Below, piece by piece: positions 1 through 9,582 of a stretch of 46,413 nucleotides of DNA. The notes under the pieces were generated by a model, which made no database searches, was not told the DNA's origin, and worked only from the letters and a program-made list of their open reading frames with translations. Source of the stretch: Candidatus Chloroheliaceae bacterium. GTDB lineage: Bacteria > Chloroflexota > Chloroflexia > Chloroheliales > Chloroheliaceae. The DNA is taken from NCBI GenBank assembly GCA_013390945.1, contig JACAUC010000015.1, positions 1 through 46,413 of the forward strand, in the 5' to 3' direction. The first letter of the stretch is position 1. Every line of letters begins with the position of its first letter. The position numbers and the translations under genes were made by a program.

Positions 1-65
1 CGACTAATCCCGACTAATCCCGACTAATCCCGACTAATCCCGACTAATCCCGACTAATCCCGACT
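1..65. repeat. Tandem 10-bp direct repeat (CGACTAATCC)n
   Basis: Six perfect copies of the decamer CGACTAATCC lie head to tail, followed by a partial seventh (CGACT). The array touches the window edge, so its full length is unknown. A 10-bp period puts every copy on about the same helical face. The core GACTAATC is also the core of the boxes in front of the MFS gene at the other end of the window, which may be chance. Confidence 0.95.
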
Positions 66-99
66 TGAGACTCTGCCATTATTTATAATATTATTTAAA

Positions 100-2022
100 T
101 TAAGAGGCACAATAATAGAGTTGCAGTGCCAAAAATTGCGGATCAGTTTGCCATTGTTCGGGGGCCACTGGCTGACAAGTATCACTAACCCAATGGGTGA
201 GCGCGTTCGTGTAGCTTGTAATAAACCAGATATTAGGATCTAAAGTATACAAGGCTGAAGTCTGACTTTCGGTGAGATTACTGGACGGGATCAGGAAGAA
301 ATGAACCTCTCCATTAGCTACGCGAGCCGCCAAGGTAGTAGGAGTAAGAATAGGGGTATAGCCAGAAAACCCACCCAGTGCCATCACCGGACGGTCAGTT
401 GCCAACAAAACGGCGGCGGCCTCTTCTATCCCAGAGGTAGCAAGCAGAAAACGGTCGCGATTAGCATAAGTTTTCAGGTAAGTGAGGAGTTGTGGGTCGG
501 GTGGTGGTACAATATAATTTCCTTGCTGATGCGGAGTAGGGCCGGAGAGGGGAAATTCGCCCTCATTGTCTGACGTAAACGAAACGCTTGACCACCAGAG
601 CGGGACAATCAGGAGCGGAATACCAACTGCAGCATTGATAATTTTTGAATAACGGCAGAAGCGACGGGACGTTTCCCGCCTCGGAAGCAAGGTGCGTGTG
701 GTAGCCAGCAGAAGTACCCCGCCTACGCAGATGCCGATTAGCAGGGGAAGTTGCCAACTATTCCAGTCTGGATAATTGTTTATTATGTTAAGTTGTTCTA
801 GTCCGGTGGCAGCAAAGGCGATCAACAAGAGCCAACCCCGCCCACCTTTGCGGGTGCTATCTTGCCAGAGGGCTACAGCACCCCACCCGGCCATCGCACA
901 AATGGCAGGCGCAAGTACCGCCAGATAATATTCATTGAAGCGATGGGCTACGCTAAAGAACCCCCCAACCGTAAGAACCCAGCCTCCCCATAGTAGCAAC
1001 ATATATTGGGAGGGCAGTAGAGAGCGGCGTTTCCAGCTTTGCCGCCACTCTAACCATCCGCTCTTCCAGACTAGCGTTACCAAACCCACCAAAGCTAACG
1101 GCAAAAACCAACTGACCTGCCCTCCTAACTGCGGTTGAAAGAGCCGCACCGGGCCGAGTTCCCCTTTATAATGTTTAACTACTTGGGGAGTGCCACCATA
1201 GGAGGGTTCGCCAAGCAACCGTTGAAGTCCGTTGTAGTTAAACATAAGATCAAGTTCCGAATTTGTCAGAGTTGAATCTACATAAGGCCGCTGCGAAGCG
1301 GGAAAGAGATCAACGGTAAGAACCCAAGTAAGCGAAAGAGCCAACATCAGGAGTAGCATCAGCGCAAGATGGCGGAACCGCACCCACCACGCCAAGGGGA
1401 GACCACTCAGGTAGGTTAGGAGCAGAACCGGAACAATCAGCCACGCCTCTAGCCCTTTAATATTGAAACCAATTCCTAACAGCAGGCCACTGCACAAAAT
1501 CCAGCCAAAACTTTGGCGTTCAAGGGCTCGCAGTAAAGCCCAAGTCGCTAACAAGAGTGTCAGAACTACCTGACTTTCAAGAATATTGGAGCGGTTGACC
1601 ATTAGGTTGATCGGCGAAACCGCCAGCAAAGCCGCCGCTATAAGGCCCGCCGTTGTGCCTCCTGCCTTGCGTACCAAAAAGAAGAGGAGTGCCACCGAGA
1701 TTACCCCGGCTAGGGCTTGAGGTAAGATGAGACTGAAGCCACTATAACCAAAAATACGGGTACTTAAGGTTTGGAACCACAAGCCCACAGGTGGCTTATC
1801 CACATTGACAAAACCAGCGAGATCAAACGAGACAAAGAAGAAATTGCTCCACGAGAGCAACATACTCTTTACTGCCGCCGCATAATAGGTATTGCCATAG
1901 CCATTTTGGGCAAGGGAGAAGAAATTCAACCCCCCCGCCAAAAGCAGTATAAGACCCAAAAGACCCAAATCTCGGCGTGAAATCTCAGCCACACTTACAG
2001 ATCGAGCAGGAAAACGCAACAT
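100..2022 (-). CDS. Polytopic glycosyltransferase of the GT39/ArnT-like (YkcB-type) family
   Basis: This is a 640-residue integral membrane protein. Hydrophobic segments run from about residue 20 to 465, and a soluble C-terminal domain occupies about 490-640. The first external loop contains the motif NVDKPPVGLW (about residues 73-82), typical of ArnT/PMT-like glycosyltransferases that move a sugar from a polyprenyl-phosphate carrier to an acceptor outside the membrane. The family and length fit the YkcB group; acceptor and sugar cannot be told. The start has an AAGGA-type ribosome site about 10 bases upstream. It is transcribed away from the GbsR-like regulator. Neighbouring polyprenyl synthase could supply carrier lipid, but that link is only inference. 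Confidence 0.85.
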   Translation of the reverse strand: MLRFPARSVSVAEISRRDLGLLGLILLLAGGLNFFSLAQNGYGNTYYAAAVKSMLLSWSNFFFVSFDLAGFVNVDKPPVGLWFQTLSTRIFGYSGFSLILPQALAGVISVALLFFLVRKAGGTTAGLIAAALLAVSPINLMVNRSNILESQVVLTLLLATWALLRALERQSFGWILCSGLLLGIGFNIKGLEAWLIVPVLLLTYLSGLPLAWWVRFRHLALMLLLMLALSLTWVLTVDLFPASQRPYVDSTLTNSELDLMFNYNGLQRLLGEPSYGGTPQVVKHYKGELGPVRLFQPQLGGQVSWFLPLALVGLVTLVWKSGWLEWRQSWKRRSLLPSQYMLLLWGGWVLTVGGFFSVAHRFNEYYLAVLAPAICAMAGWGAVALWQDSTRKGGRGWLLLIAFAATGLEQLNIINNYPDWNSWQLPLLIGICVGGVLLLATTRTLLPRRETSRRFCRYSKIINAAVGIPLLIVPLWWSSVSFTSDNEGEFPLSGPTPHQQGNYIVPPPDPQLLTYLKTYANRDRFLLATSGIEEAAAVLLATDRPVMALGGFSGYTPILTPTTLAARVANGEVHFFLIPSSNLTESQTSALYTLDPNIWFITSYTNALTHWVSDTCQPVAPEQWQTDPQFLALQLYYCAS

Positions 2023-2157
2023 AATTCTATATCCTTGAACTAAAATAACGGCGATGTATGTAGTGTGCCATGCTAGGGAAGGAAATGCAAGTCCAAGTCT
2101 ACGACTCGAACAAGGGAAGATGCTAAAGCGGTGGATAATGGTTTGGCGAGTCAGCTA

Positions 2158-2186
2158 TTGACAGGAATTTCACAAAATGTTAAAAT
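2158..2186 (+). promoter_or_regulatory. Sigma-70-type promoter for the GbsR-like regulator
   Basis: TTGACA (2158-2163), a 17-base spacer and TAAAAT (2181-2186) form a near-consensus promoter. It lies in the 365-bp divergent gap and implies a 5' leader of roughly 195 bases before the start at 2388. I see nothing else clear in this gap apart from a GGAG ribosome site at about 2375. Confidence 0.6.
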
Positions 2187-2387
2187 TCTGTTGTAAACGT
2201 TTAGAATTTTTTGAACGTTATAAATTCCAGAAAAAGTAGTGGTAGATAATGATAGCAGGGAGTAACCCGTTGGTAAAGCGATAAGGGAAGATTAACGGAC
2301 GGAGTATTTCCTAGAGTTTTACCTCAGAGGGGAGATCAGGCCGAATCAGAAGAGACCAGAGCAAGAGGCAATCACGGAGTCAAACCG

Positions 2388-3068
2388 ATGCTCGATAGCA
2401 ATTTATACCGGGAAAAACCCAAGGATGCCGCCAAAGGCGTGAAAGACGCTCCTATGCCAGAGGAGCAAATGGATGAAATAATTAAAGAATTTATTAATAA
2501 CCTAGGGCGGGTAGCCTATTTTTTTGGATTTAACCGACTTATGGGACAGATTTATGCCGTACTCTTCCTCAGTCCTGAACCTCTAACCCTTGATGATATG
2601 GTAAGGAAACTGAACAGTAGCAAAGGCAACGTCTCCATAAACATTCGCTCCCTCGAGCGTTGGGGTCTTGTACGCCAGATTTATAAATGGGCTGACCGCA
2701 AAAATTACTACGAAGCAGAAATTGACATCTGGAAGGCTGTCAGTGGCATCCTACAGGAACGCGAACGCAAAGAGTCCAAGCAGGTGATCCAATCCCTCAA
2801 CCAAAGTGTTGAAATGATGGAGGAGTTGAGCAAAAGAGCCGAAAGCGAACAAGCCACCACCGCCGAGTTTTACCTTCAGAGGATGGAGGTTTTGCGTCGC
2901 CTCTTTCAGTTTGGCGACCAGTTATTAGAGATAATGGTGCGTGGTGGCGAAGTTAACTTTGGGCAAGCCAGCCAACTAGTACGAACTGAATCAAACCCGG
3001 AGGTAGAGGAACTAGAGGAACTACCACTTGAAACAAAGGAGACAGAGGAAGAGCAGGGCCAAAACTAG
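2388..3068 (+). CDS. GbsR/MarR-family winged-helix transcriptional regulator
   Basis: The 226-residue protein has a winged-helix core at about residues 45-115, with the pattern LTLDDMVRKL…SSKGNVSINIRSLERWGLV characteristic of the GbsR/MarR group. It continues into a long, charged, probably coiled-coil C-terminus (about 120-226) ending in a Glu-rich tail. Such proteins are dimeric DNA-binding repressors. The ATG has GGAG 9 bases upstream. The polyprenyl synthase gene starts 55 bases after the stop on the same strand, so co-transcription is likely, but the target genes and ligand are unknown. Confidence 0.85.
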   Translation: MLDSNLYREKPKDAAKGVKDAPMPEEQMDEIIKEFINNLGRVAYFFGFNRLMGQIYAVLFLSPEPLTLDDMVRKLNSSKGNVSINIRSLERWGLVRQIYKWADRKNYYEAEIDIWKAVSGILQERERKESKQVIQSLNQSVEMMEELSKRAESEQATTAEFYLQRMEVLRRLFQFGDQLLEIMVRGGEVNFGQASQLVRTESNPEVEELEELPLETKETEEEQGQN

Positions 3069-3123
3069 CCGCTCTGAGTCTAAATTTAGACTATATAATT
3101 TGTAGAAATATAGAGATGTAGAA

Positions 3124-4137
3124 ATGGGTGAAATAATGAATTTTACACAAACTATGGAAAAGAAAAGCACCCTCAAGCCGGTGGAAGAAGAGGTGCAAGA
3201 GGTAAGCGAATTGTTGCGCGAGTCTGCCGCGCTCAATTACCCAATGCTCCAAGCTCTGCTCAAGGCGATTATAGAAGCGGGAGGCAAGCGTCTTCGCCCG
3301 ATGATGGCTCTCCTAGCTGCACGTCTGCCTGGTCAGATCGAGACAATTGAACACGAAAAACTTCTGCAAGTAGCCGCCGCCGTTGAAATGCTGCACACGG
3401 CTACCCTAGTTCATGACGACACTATTGATGAAGCACTACTCCGACGCGGTAGCCCCACCCTAAATTCGGTGCTAAGCGGTAGCACTGTAATTCTCGTAGG
3501 GGACTACCTTTTTGCCCAATCTGCTATTTTAATTACTAAACCGGGTAATCCGAATGTCGTCAAAATTTTTGCCGAATGTCTTGCTACTATATGCGATGGC
3601 GAATTAACCCAAATTTTTAGTAGCCGCAGTTGGAAACAGTCCAAAGAAGAATATTACAAGCGTATCTATTGCAAAACCGCCGTGCTTTTCGCCACTGCCT
3701 GTGAATTAGGTGCGATTATGGGCAAGGCCGACGAAGCCCTTGTGGCCAAAATGCGACGCTTTGGTCATCTGCTTGGTATGGGTTTTCAGATTATTGACGA
3801 TATTATTGACTTCAAACCCGCCGCGATAACAGGTAAGGCTACCGGCGGTGATTTGCGTCAAGGCATTGTCACTCTACCCACAATGACCTTCTTTGAAAAG
3901 GGAGAACCAACCGAGGTTGAATTTGTCAAAAAACTGGTACAACGCCAAAACGCCAGTGAAGAGGAGATCAGCCGGGCGGTAGAGCTAATCGGGGCCAGTG
4001 GTGCATTTGAAATCGCTTATGAGGAGGCCAAAGACTTTATTCTAAGAGCTAAAGAGCTACTCAACGATGTACCAGAGAGCGATTCCAAAACCCGCCTACT
4101 CGAAATCGCCGATTACAGCTTAGCTCGCGAAAAATAG
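3124..4137 (+). CDS. Trans-polyprenyl diphosphate synthase (long-chain type)
   Basis: This enzyme of 337 residues extends allylic diphosphates with isopentenyl diphosphate. Both aspartate-rich Mg-binding motifs are present: HDDTID at residues 97-102 and IIDDIID at about 223-229. The GGKRLRP substrate-binding motif lies near residue 57. Small residues before the first Asp motif (HTATLVHDD) leave the product tunnel open, as in octaprenyl/solanesyl synthases that make quinone side chains. The exact chain length cannot be read from sequence. A second start at 3136 has a GGTGA box in front and is equally possible; it would shorten the protein by four residues. Confidence 0.93.
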   Translation: MGEIMNFTQTMEKKSTLKPVEEEVQEVSELLRESAALNYPMLQALLKAIIEAGGKRLRPMMALLAARLPGQIETIEHEKLLQVAAAVEMLHTATLVHDDTIDEALLRRGSPTLNSVLSGSTVILVGDYLFAQSAILITKPGNPNVVKIFAECLATICDGELTQIFSSRSWKQSKEEYYKRIYCKTAVLFATACELGAIMGKADEALVAKMRRFGHLLGMGFQIIDDIIDFKPAAITGKATGGDLRQGIVTLPTMTFFEKGEPTEVEFVKKLVQRQNASEEEISRAVELIGASGAFEIAYEEAKDFILRAKELLNDVPESDSKTRLLEIADYSLAREK

Positions 4138-4145
4138 TCGGCTGA

Positions 4146-4247
4146 CGGAACCCAGGTTACGTAGCACTCCCACAAGATAGGGGCATCTACAATCATTTGG
4201 CAGAGCCGCATCCGTTGATCGTAGGATGCGGCGTAACTTGGGTTCCG
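4146..4247. repeat. Nested palindromic repeat between convergent genes
   Basis: An outer 16-bp inverted repeat (4146-4161 with 4232-4247, one mismatch) encloses a second, perfect 9-bp hairpin GCCGCATCC/GGATGCGGC (4205-4213 with 4224-4232). The inner part, TGGCAGAGCCGCATCC, resembles palindromic elements near 28600, 32909 and 40345. It fills the gap between two convergent genes and could act as a bidirectional terminator or be a small non-autonomous repeat. Confidence 0.75.
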
Positions 4248-4256
4248 CCCGTTGAC

Positions 4257-5261
4257 CTACCGCAATCGTCTCTCAAAAGTGTTGAGGGCTTTCATATAGT
4301 TAGCCCGTTCAAAGGCGGCAGGTTCGGATACAGAACGCTGGCTCATACTGCCCCGCATCTGTTTAACCGATTCATAATCATGTTCATCCATCCAATGACT
4401 TAAACCCGCCAAAATCTCGGAGACACGTTCCACACCATTAAGAAGTAGTTCAGAGGCCATCATCGTAACACTAGCCCCGGCCATAATGCCTTTAATCACA
4501 TCGTGGGTGGTATGCACCCCACCGCTCAGGGCTAAGTCCACCGCCACATGCCCATAGAGAATAGCAATCCAGTTCAAGGGTAGGCGCAAATCACTGGAAG
4601 TACTCAGCGTCAAGGCAGGAGTTACCTCTAACGTCTCCAGATCAAAGTCAGGCTGGTAGAAACGGTTGAAGAGTACTAGAGCATTAGCCCCGGCCTCTAC
4701 AAAGTGCTTGGAGAGATGAGGAAGAGCGGTGAAGAAAGGACTGAGTTTGACCGCAATCGGAATTTTTATTTTAGAACGCACGTCTTTGACCAGATTAATG
4801 TAAACATTCTCTAGTTCGGTGCTACTCAAGTTAGGATCGGTGGGTATATAATAAATGTTTAGTTCTAGCGCATCCGCCCCGGCCTCTTCAATCCGGCGAG
4901 CATATTCTATCCAACCCCCGGTTGAAATCCCGTTCAAACTACCGATAACCGGAATATTAACCGCTTGCTTGACCTTATGCAAATGTTCGAGATAGACCTC
5001 TGGCTCCAAATTGTAAAAATCCAAGTCGGGGAAGTAGCTCAAGGCTTCGGCGTAGTGTTCGGTCTCATTACTCAAAAAATGATCCAGTTCGCGACTTTCA
5101 TGAGTAATCTGTTCCTCAAAGAGGGAATACATAACTATAGCCGCTACCCCATCCTCTTCTAGGCGGCGTACTGTCTTTACCTTCTTGGAAAGGGGTGAAG
5201 CCGAGGCCACCAAAGGATTCTTCAGTTGGAGGCCCATATAACTAGTTGTAAGATCGGTCAT
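4257..5261 (-). CDS. Dihydroorotate dehydrogenase-like FMN flavoprotein
   Basis: The 334-residue protein has the TIM-barrel pattern of class-1 dihydroorotate dehydrogenases. Seen are the N-terminal [16 protein letters not shown] segment, PVIGSLNG at about 105-112, [10 protein letters not shown] near 134, PIAVKLSP near 170 and a C-terminal phosphate-binding stretch [11 protein letters not shown]. It belongs to the group annotated 'dihydroorotate dehydrogenase-like', often found beside pyruvate:ferredoxin oxidoreductase genes, as here. It may not be the true pyrimidine-pathway PyrD, because no other pyr gene is nearby; electron exchange with the ferredoxin pool is an inference. The gene lies 337 bases downstream of nifJ on the same strand. 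Confidence 0.85.
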   Translation of the reverse strand: MTDLTTSYMGLQLKNPLVASASPLSKKVKTVRRLEEDGVAAIVMYSLFEEQITHESRELDHFLSNETEHYAEALSYFPDLDFYNLEPEVYLEHLHKVKQAVNIPVIGSLNGISTGGWIEYARRIEEAGADALELNIYYIPTDPNLSSTELENVYINLVKDVRSKIKIPIAVKLSPFFTALPHLSKHFVEAGANALVLFNRFYQPDFDLETLEVTPALTLSTSSDLRLPLNWIAILYGHVAVDLALSGGVHTTHDVIKGIMAGASVTMMASELLLNGVERVSEILAGLSHWMDEHDYESVKQMRGSMSQRSVSEPAAFERANYMKALNTFERRLR

Positions 5262-5493
5262 AATTTCCCTTAATTTCTCTGTCTTAATTCATTCATCCAT
5301 TGCACTTATGTGCTTTTTTCTATCAACCCTTATTCAGAAAGAAGCCAACTATCCACTTGTCTTAGACCGCTGACTCCTTCTTGACTAGTCCTTAGTTATG
5401 AACTGTAGCCGATTTATTAAACCCTGGTATTCAAACTACTAGTTTTTTGTCTTGGTTATACCTAGTACATTCAAAATATCTCAAATTTTCAGA

Positions 5494-5550
5494 GTAGGGG
5501 CGTATTGCATACGCCCAAACCTGCCTACGGTGGCTTTACTCAATAAACTT
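5494..5550 (+). repeat. Degenerate copy of the GTAGGGGCGTATTGCATACGCCC palindromic family
   Basis: The segment begins GTAGGGGCGTATTGCATACG and contains the perfect hairpin GGGCGTAT-TGC-ATACGCCC. It continues with a decayed version of the tail seen in the 44.4-kb copies (CTTTACTCAATAAACT instead of GGTTTATTCAATAAACCC). It lies in the 337-bp gap between the DHODH-like gene and nifJ; I see no other clear element there. Confidence 0.8.
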
Positions 5551-5598
5551 GACGATACCATCCAAGAAGTTATTAGTTTATAATTGACAATTATAAAC

Positions 5599-8500
5599 CT
5601 ACTCCTTATCGCTATGTGAATCGGCCATTTCGCGATAGACCTTCCAACGTTTTTGCACATCGCTTTGGGCTTGGTGCATCAATTTCTCGGCCCGTTCGCT
5701 ATCGCTTTGCATCAACATCCGGTAACGGGTCTCGTTGTAGGCGTAAGTCTCTACCGGGATACTCGGCTCTTTAGACTCGATTAGGAGCGGGTTCTTACCC
5801 TCTTCAGCTAGGGCCGGGTTATAGCGATAAAGCGGCCATAATCCTGCCTGAACTGCCAACTTTTGCTGATCTAGCCCCTTCCGCATGTCAATCCCGTGCG
5901 CGATACAGTGGCTATAGGCAATTATCAGCGAAGGGCCGTTATAGGCTTCCGCCTCCAAGAAAGCGTGTAAAGTTTGCTGATCAGAAGCTCCCATAGCTAC
6001 TCGCGCTACGTAGACGTAGCCATAAGCCATTGCTAACAGACCCAAATCTTTCTTGGGCATAGACTTGCCTTTAGCAGCAAATTTGGCAACGGCAGCACGA
6101 GGAGTAGATTTAGAAGCCTGCCCACCAGTATTAGAGTAGACTTCAGTATCTAGCACTAGCACATTCACATTGCGCCCGGAAGCCAACACATGATCGAGGC
6201 CACCGTAGCCAATATCGTAAGCCCAACCGTCCCCGCCGATAATCCAGATGCTCCGGCGGAGCAGTCCATCGGCCAAACTCAGCAGATCTTTGACCTCTGG
6301 ATCGCTCGATTCGGTAGCGGTCAGACGCTGTTTGAGCAGAGCCACCCGCTCGCGCTGATCTTTGATTCCCGCTTCGGTAGTCTGATCGGCCTTTAGCAAC
6401 GCACTGACCAATTCATCTCCTATCACCGCGCTAAGGCGTGGTAGCAGTTCGTGGGTATATTCTAGCTGCTTATCTACCGTCAGACGCATCCCCAAACCAA
6501 ACTCGGCGTTATCCTCAAAGAGCGAGTTAGACCAAGCCGGGCCACGCCCATCCTTGTTTACCGACCAAGGCGTAGTGGGTAGGTTGCCGCCATAGATAGA
6601 GGAGCAACCGGTGGCATTAGCGACAATAGCCCGGTCACCAAAGAGTTGCGTGACTAGTTTGATATACGGCGTTTCACCACAACCTGAACAGGCTCCAGAG
6701 AACTCAAAGAGCGGTTGCATCAACTGAGAATTTTTAATCGAACTCAGGTTGAGGTCAGCCCGGTCTACTTCTGGCAAATTGAAGAAGTAGTCCCAATTGG
6801 CCGCTTCGGGCTTCCTGAGCGGAAGTTGAGGGGCCATATTGAGAGCTTTACGTCCCACTTGGCGCTTGTCTTTAGCAGGGCAGGCTTCGATACAGAGTCC
6901 ACAACCCGTGCAGTCTTCTGGTGCAACTTGCAGGCTATAGAGCATATCGGGAAATTCCTTGAAGCGGGACTTCATACTCTTGAAGGTAGCCGGAGCCTCG
7001 GAGAGTAGGGTCGGATCAAAGACTTTGTGGCGAATGACGGCGTGAGGGCAGACAAAGACACATTTACCACACTGAATACAGAGGTCTGGTTCCCAAACCG
7101 GGATTTCTTGGGCAAGATTTCGCTTTTCCCATTGGGTTGTACCCGAAGGGTAGGTTCCATCGGCGGGTAAGGCACTTACTGGAAGTAAATCTCCATCCCC
7201 GGCAATCATTGGGGCCAAGACATTTCGCACAAATTCGGGGGCATCTGCCGAGACCACTGGAGGACGAGTTATCGTACTAAACGCAACACCTTGAGGTACT
7301 TTTACCTCAAAGAGATTCTCAAGGGTTTGGTCTACCGCTTGGAAATTCTGTTGAATGACCGTTTCGCCGCGTTTGCCGTAAGTCTTTTTGATGCTCTCCT
7401 TAATCTTGGTAATGGCCTGTTCGCGGGGCATAATCCCACTGATCGCAAAGAAGCAGGTTTGCATCAGGGTATTAACACGACTACCCATGCCAGTTTGGGC
7501 GGCTACTTTGTGGGCATCAATCACATAGAAGTGCAGGTGTTTTTCGACAATGGTTTTCTGTAAGTCGCTGGGTAAATATTGCCAAACCTCCTCCGGTCCA
7601 TAGCTACTATTGAGCAAAAAGATCCCACCCGGCAAAATCCCCTTTATTACATCAAAATTTTCCAAGAAGGAGAACTGGTGGCAGGCGATAAAGTTAGCCT
7701 GACTGACCAGATAAGGGGCATGGATTGGTTTTGGTCCAAAGCGTAAGTGCGAAATCGTCACCGACCCTGACTTCTTGGAGTCATAGACGAAATAGCCTTG
7801 GGCACTATTCGAGGTCTCTTCACCGATGATCTTGATGGAGTTCTTGTTAGCCCCGACTGTGCCATCCGAACCAAGACCCCAGAAGAGGCAACGTACCGTC
7901 TCATCCCCTTCCACCGAGAAGTTTGGATCGTAAGCTAGGCTAGTATGTGATACGTCATCTTCGATACCAATAGTGAAATGGTTCTTGGGGTTACTCTTAA
8001 CCATTTCGTCAAAGATACCCTTTACCATCGCTGGAGTAAACTCTTTGGAGGAGAGGCCGTAGCGTCCACCGATTACCGCCGGAGAAGGCTGACCCTTCGC
8101 CCCCAAACCTTCGCTAAGGGCAGCCACTACATCTAGGTAAAGTGGTTCGCCAGAACTGCCCGGCTCTTTGGTACGGTCTAAAACCGCAATTATTTTAGTG
8201 GTAGTAGGCAACACTTGGATAAAATGTTCAATGGAGAAGGGGCGATAAAGATGAATTTTAATTACGCCTACCTTTTCACCTTGGGCCACTAGGTGCTTTA
8301 CCGTCTCCTCGGTGGTCTCCGACCCGGAACCCATCACCACGATTACCCGTTCGGCATCGGGAGCCCCAACGTAATCGAAGAGATGATATGACCGCCCGAC
8401 TAGCCCGGCAAATTTATCCATCGTGCGTTGTACAATCTCAGGACAGGCGGAGTAATAGGGATTGACACTCTCCCGCGCTTGGAAATAGACATCGGGGTTT

Positions 8501-9159
8501 TGGGCAGTACCGCGAATAAAAGGATGTTCGGGTGAAAGACCACGTTGCCGATGGGCTCGCACTAGATCATCGTCAGTCATAGTTCGAATATCATCATCGC
8601 TCACCCGCTCAATCTTGTTGATCTCGTGTGAAGTGCGGAAACCATCGAAAAAGTGTACGAAAGGAACACGAGCTTCCAAGGTGGCAGCATGAGCGATCAA
8701 GGCCAAATCTTGGGCTTCCTGTACCGAGTGGGAGGAGAGAAAGGCAAAGCCAGTCGCGCGAGCCGCCATTACATCCGCATGATCTCCAAAGATAGAGAGT
8801 CCTTGAGCCGCCAAAGACCGGGCGGCCACATGGAAGACGGTCGAGGTCAACTCGCCCGCAATTTTATACATATTAGGAATCATCAGGAGCAAGCCCTGTG
8901 AGGCAGTGAAGGTAGTTGCCAATGATCCCGTCTGCAAGGTACCATGTATTGTCCCTGCCGCACCACCCTCAGACTGCATTTCGGCCACCAGAGGCACGGT
9001 TCCCCACAGGTTTTTTACACCTGTAGCCGACCAGCCATCTGATAGTTCGCCCATCGAAGTGGAGGGGGTTATTGGATAGATCGCAATAACCTCACTCAAC
9101 TTATAAGCAATTCTAGCAACGGCCTCATTGCCCTCAATGGTTACCTGTGTACGTTTCAT
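5599..9159 (-). CDS. nifJ: Pyruvate:ferredoxin (flavodoxin) oxidoreductase, single-chain NifJ type
   Basis: The enzyme oxidises pyruvate with CoA to acetyl-CoA and CO2 and reduces ferredoxin or flavodoxin in the cytoplasm. All domains are fused in one chain of about 1,186 residues. The pyruvate-binding N-terminal domain carries YPITPSTSMGELSDGW and is followed by the transketolase-C-like and gamma domains. Two 4Fe-4S motifs follow: CIQCGKCVFVCP at about 693 and CTGCGLCIEACP at about 751. A proximal cluster site (ACSGCGETPY) and a thiamine-diphosphate fold (GDGWAYDIGYGG, about 975) complete it. Length is normal for NifJ. I chose ATG at 9159 because GGAG lies 6 bases upstream; an upstream TTG at 9171 would overlap that ribosome site. 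Confidence 0.96.
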   Translation of the reverse strand: MKRTQVTIEGNEAVARIAYKLSEVIAIYPITPSTSMGELSDGWSATGVKNLWGTVPLVAEMQSEGGAAGTIHGTLQTGSLATTFTASQGLLLMIPNMYKIAGELTSTVFHVAARSLAAQGLSIFGDHADVMAARATGFAFLSSHSVQEAQDLALIAHAATLEARVPFVHFFDGFRTSHEINKIERVSDDDIRTMTDDDLVRAHRQRGLSPEHPFIRGTAQNPDVYFQARESVNPYYSACPEIVQRTMDKFAGLVGRSYHLFDYVGAPDAERVIVVMGSGSETTEETVKHLVAQGEKVGVIKIHLYRPFSIEHFIQVLPTTTKIIAVLDRTKEPGSSGEPLYLDVVAALSEGLGAKGQPSPAVIGGRYGLSSKEFTPAMVKGIFDEMVKSNPKNHFTIGIEDDVSHTSLAYDPNFSVEGDETVRCLFWGLGSDGTVGANKNSIKIIGEETSNSAQGYFVYDSKKSGSVTISHLRFGPKPIHAPYLVSQANFIACHQFSFLENFDVIKGILPGGIFLLNSSYGPEEVWQYLPSDLQKTIVEKHLHFYVIDAHKVAAQTGMGSRVNTLMQTCFFAISGIMPREQAITKIKESIKKTYGKRGETVIQQNFQAVDQTLENLFEVKVPQGVAFSTITRPPVVSADAPEFVRNVLAPMIAGDGDLLPVSALPADGTYPSGTTQWEKRNLAQEIPVWEPDLCIQCGKCVFVCPHAVIRHKVFDPTLLSEAPATFKSMKSRFKEFPDMLYSLQVAPEDCTGCGLCIEACPAKDKRQVGRKALNMAPQLPLRKPEAANWDYFFNLPEVDRADLNLSSIKNSQLMQPLFEFSGACSGCGETPYIKLVTQLFGDRAIVANATGCSSIYGGNLPTTPWSVNKDGRGPAWSNSLFEDNAEFGLGMRLTVDKQLEYTHELLPRLSAVIGDELVSALLKADQTTEAGIKDQRERVALLKQRLTATESSDPEVKDLLSLADGLLRRSIWIIGGDGWAYDIGYGGLDHVLASGRNVNVLVLDTEVYSNTGGQASKSTPRAAVAKFAAKGKSMPKKDLGLLAMAYGYVYVARVAMGASDQQTLHAFLEAEAYNGPSLIIAYSHCIAHGIDMRKGLDQQKLAVQAGLWPLYRYNPALAEEGKNPLLIESKEPSIPVETYAYNETRYRMLMQSDSERAEKLMHQAQSDVQKRWKVYREMADSHSDKE

Positions 9160-9466
9160 GTCACGCTCCAATCAAATTCTCCTAGGTTATATAGAATTAC
9201 CAATTAATCTAATTTAGCAGTTTGGTCAATTATCTAGGACTCTGGTTTCAGCATAAAACTCCCGTGTTAAATAAAAGGTCAAAATAGGTAAATATTCGGT
9301 TAACGACAAGTGAAACCTTAAAAAGGCCAGTTTATACTAGTCACCCCAAAATAGACCACCAACCAATTCCGCCCCTTATTCCTCAAGAAGCTAGATCCGA
9401 TTGCCTTTAATATGAATCGTCCAAATCCTGCTGTAACTATTCACGTTGATTTATCAACCTAAAGGT

Positions 9467-9496
9467 ATGACAAGGCATATAGATACAGGGTATAAT
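9467..9496 (+). promoter_or_regulatory. Putative promoter for the PD40 lipoprotein gene
   Basis: ATGACA (9467-9472), an 18-base spacer and a perfect TATAAT (9491-9496) lie 87 bases before the ATG at 9583. They sit in the roughly 420-bp divergent gap between nifJ and this gene. No clear promoter for nifJ was found on the other strand, and I see no repeats in this gap. Confidence 0.55.
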
Positions 9497-9582
9497 AACT
9501 TCAGCCTTTTGGCAAGTGAAATCGCTTTAAGATAGGTAAATGGGTCTTGATTCCAAGAAAAACGCAGCAAACTAGGAACTTT

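Noticed and set aside
9160-9171. Four-residue N-terminal extension of NifJ from a TTG codon
   Set aside because: The TTG overlaps the GGAG ribosome site that serves the ATG at 9159.
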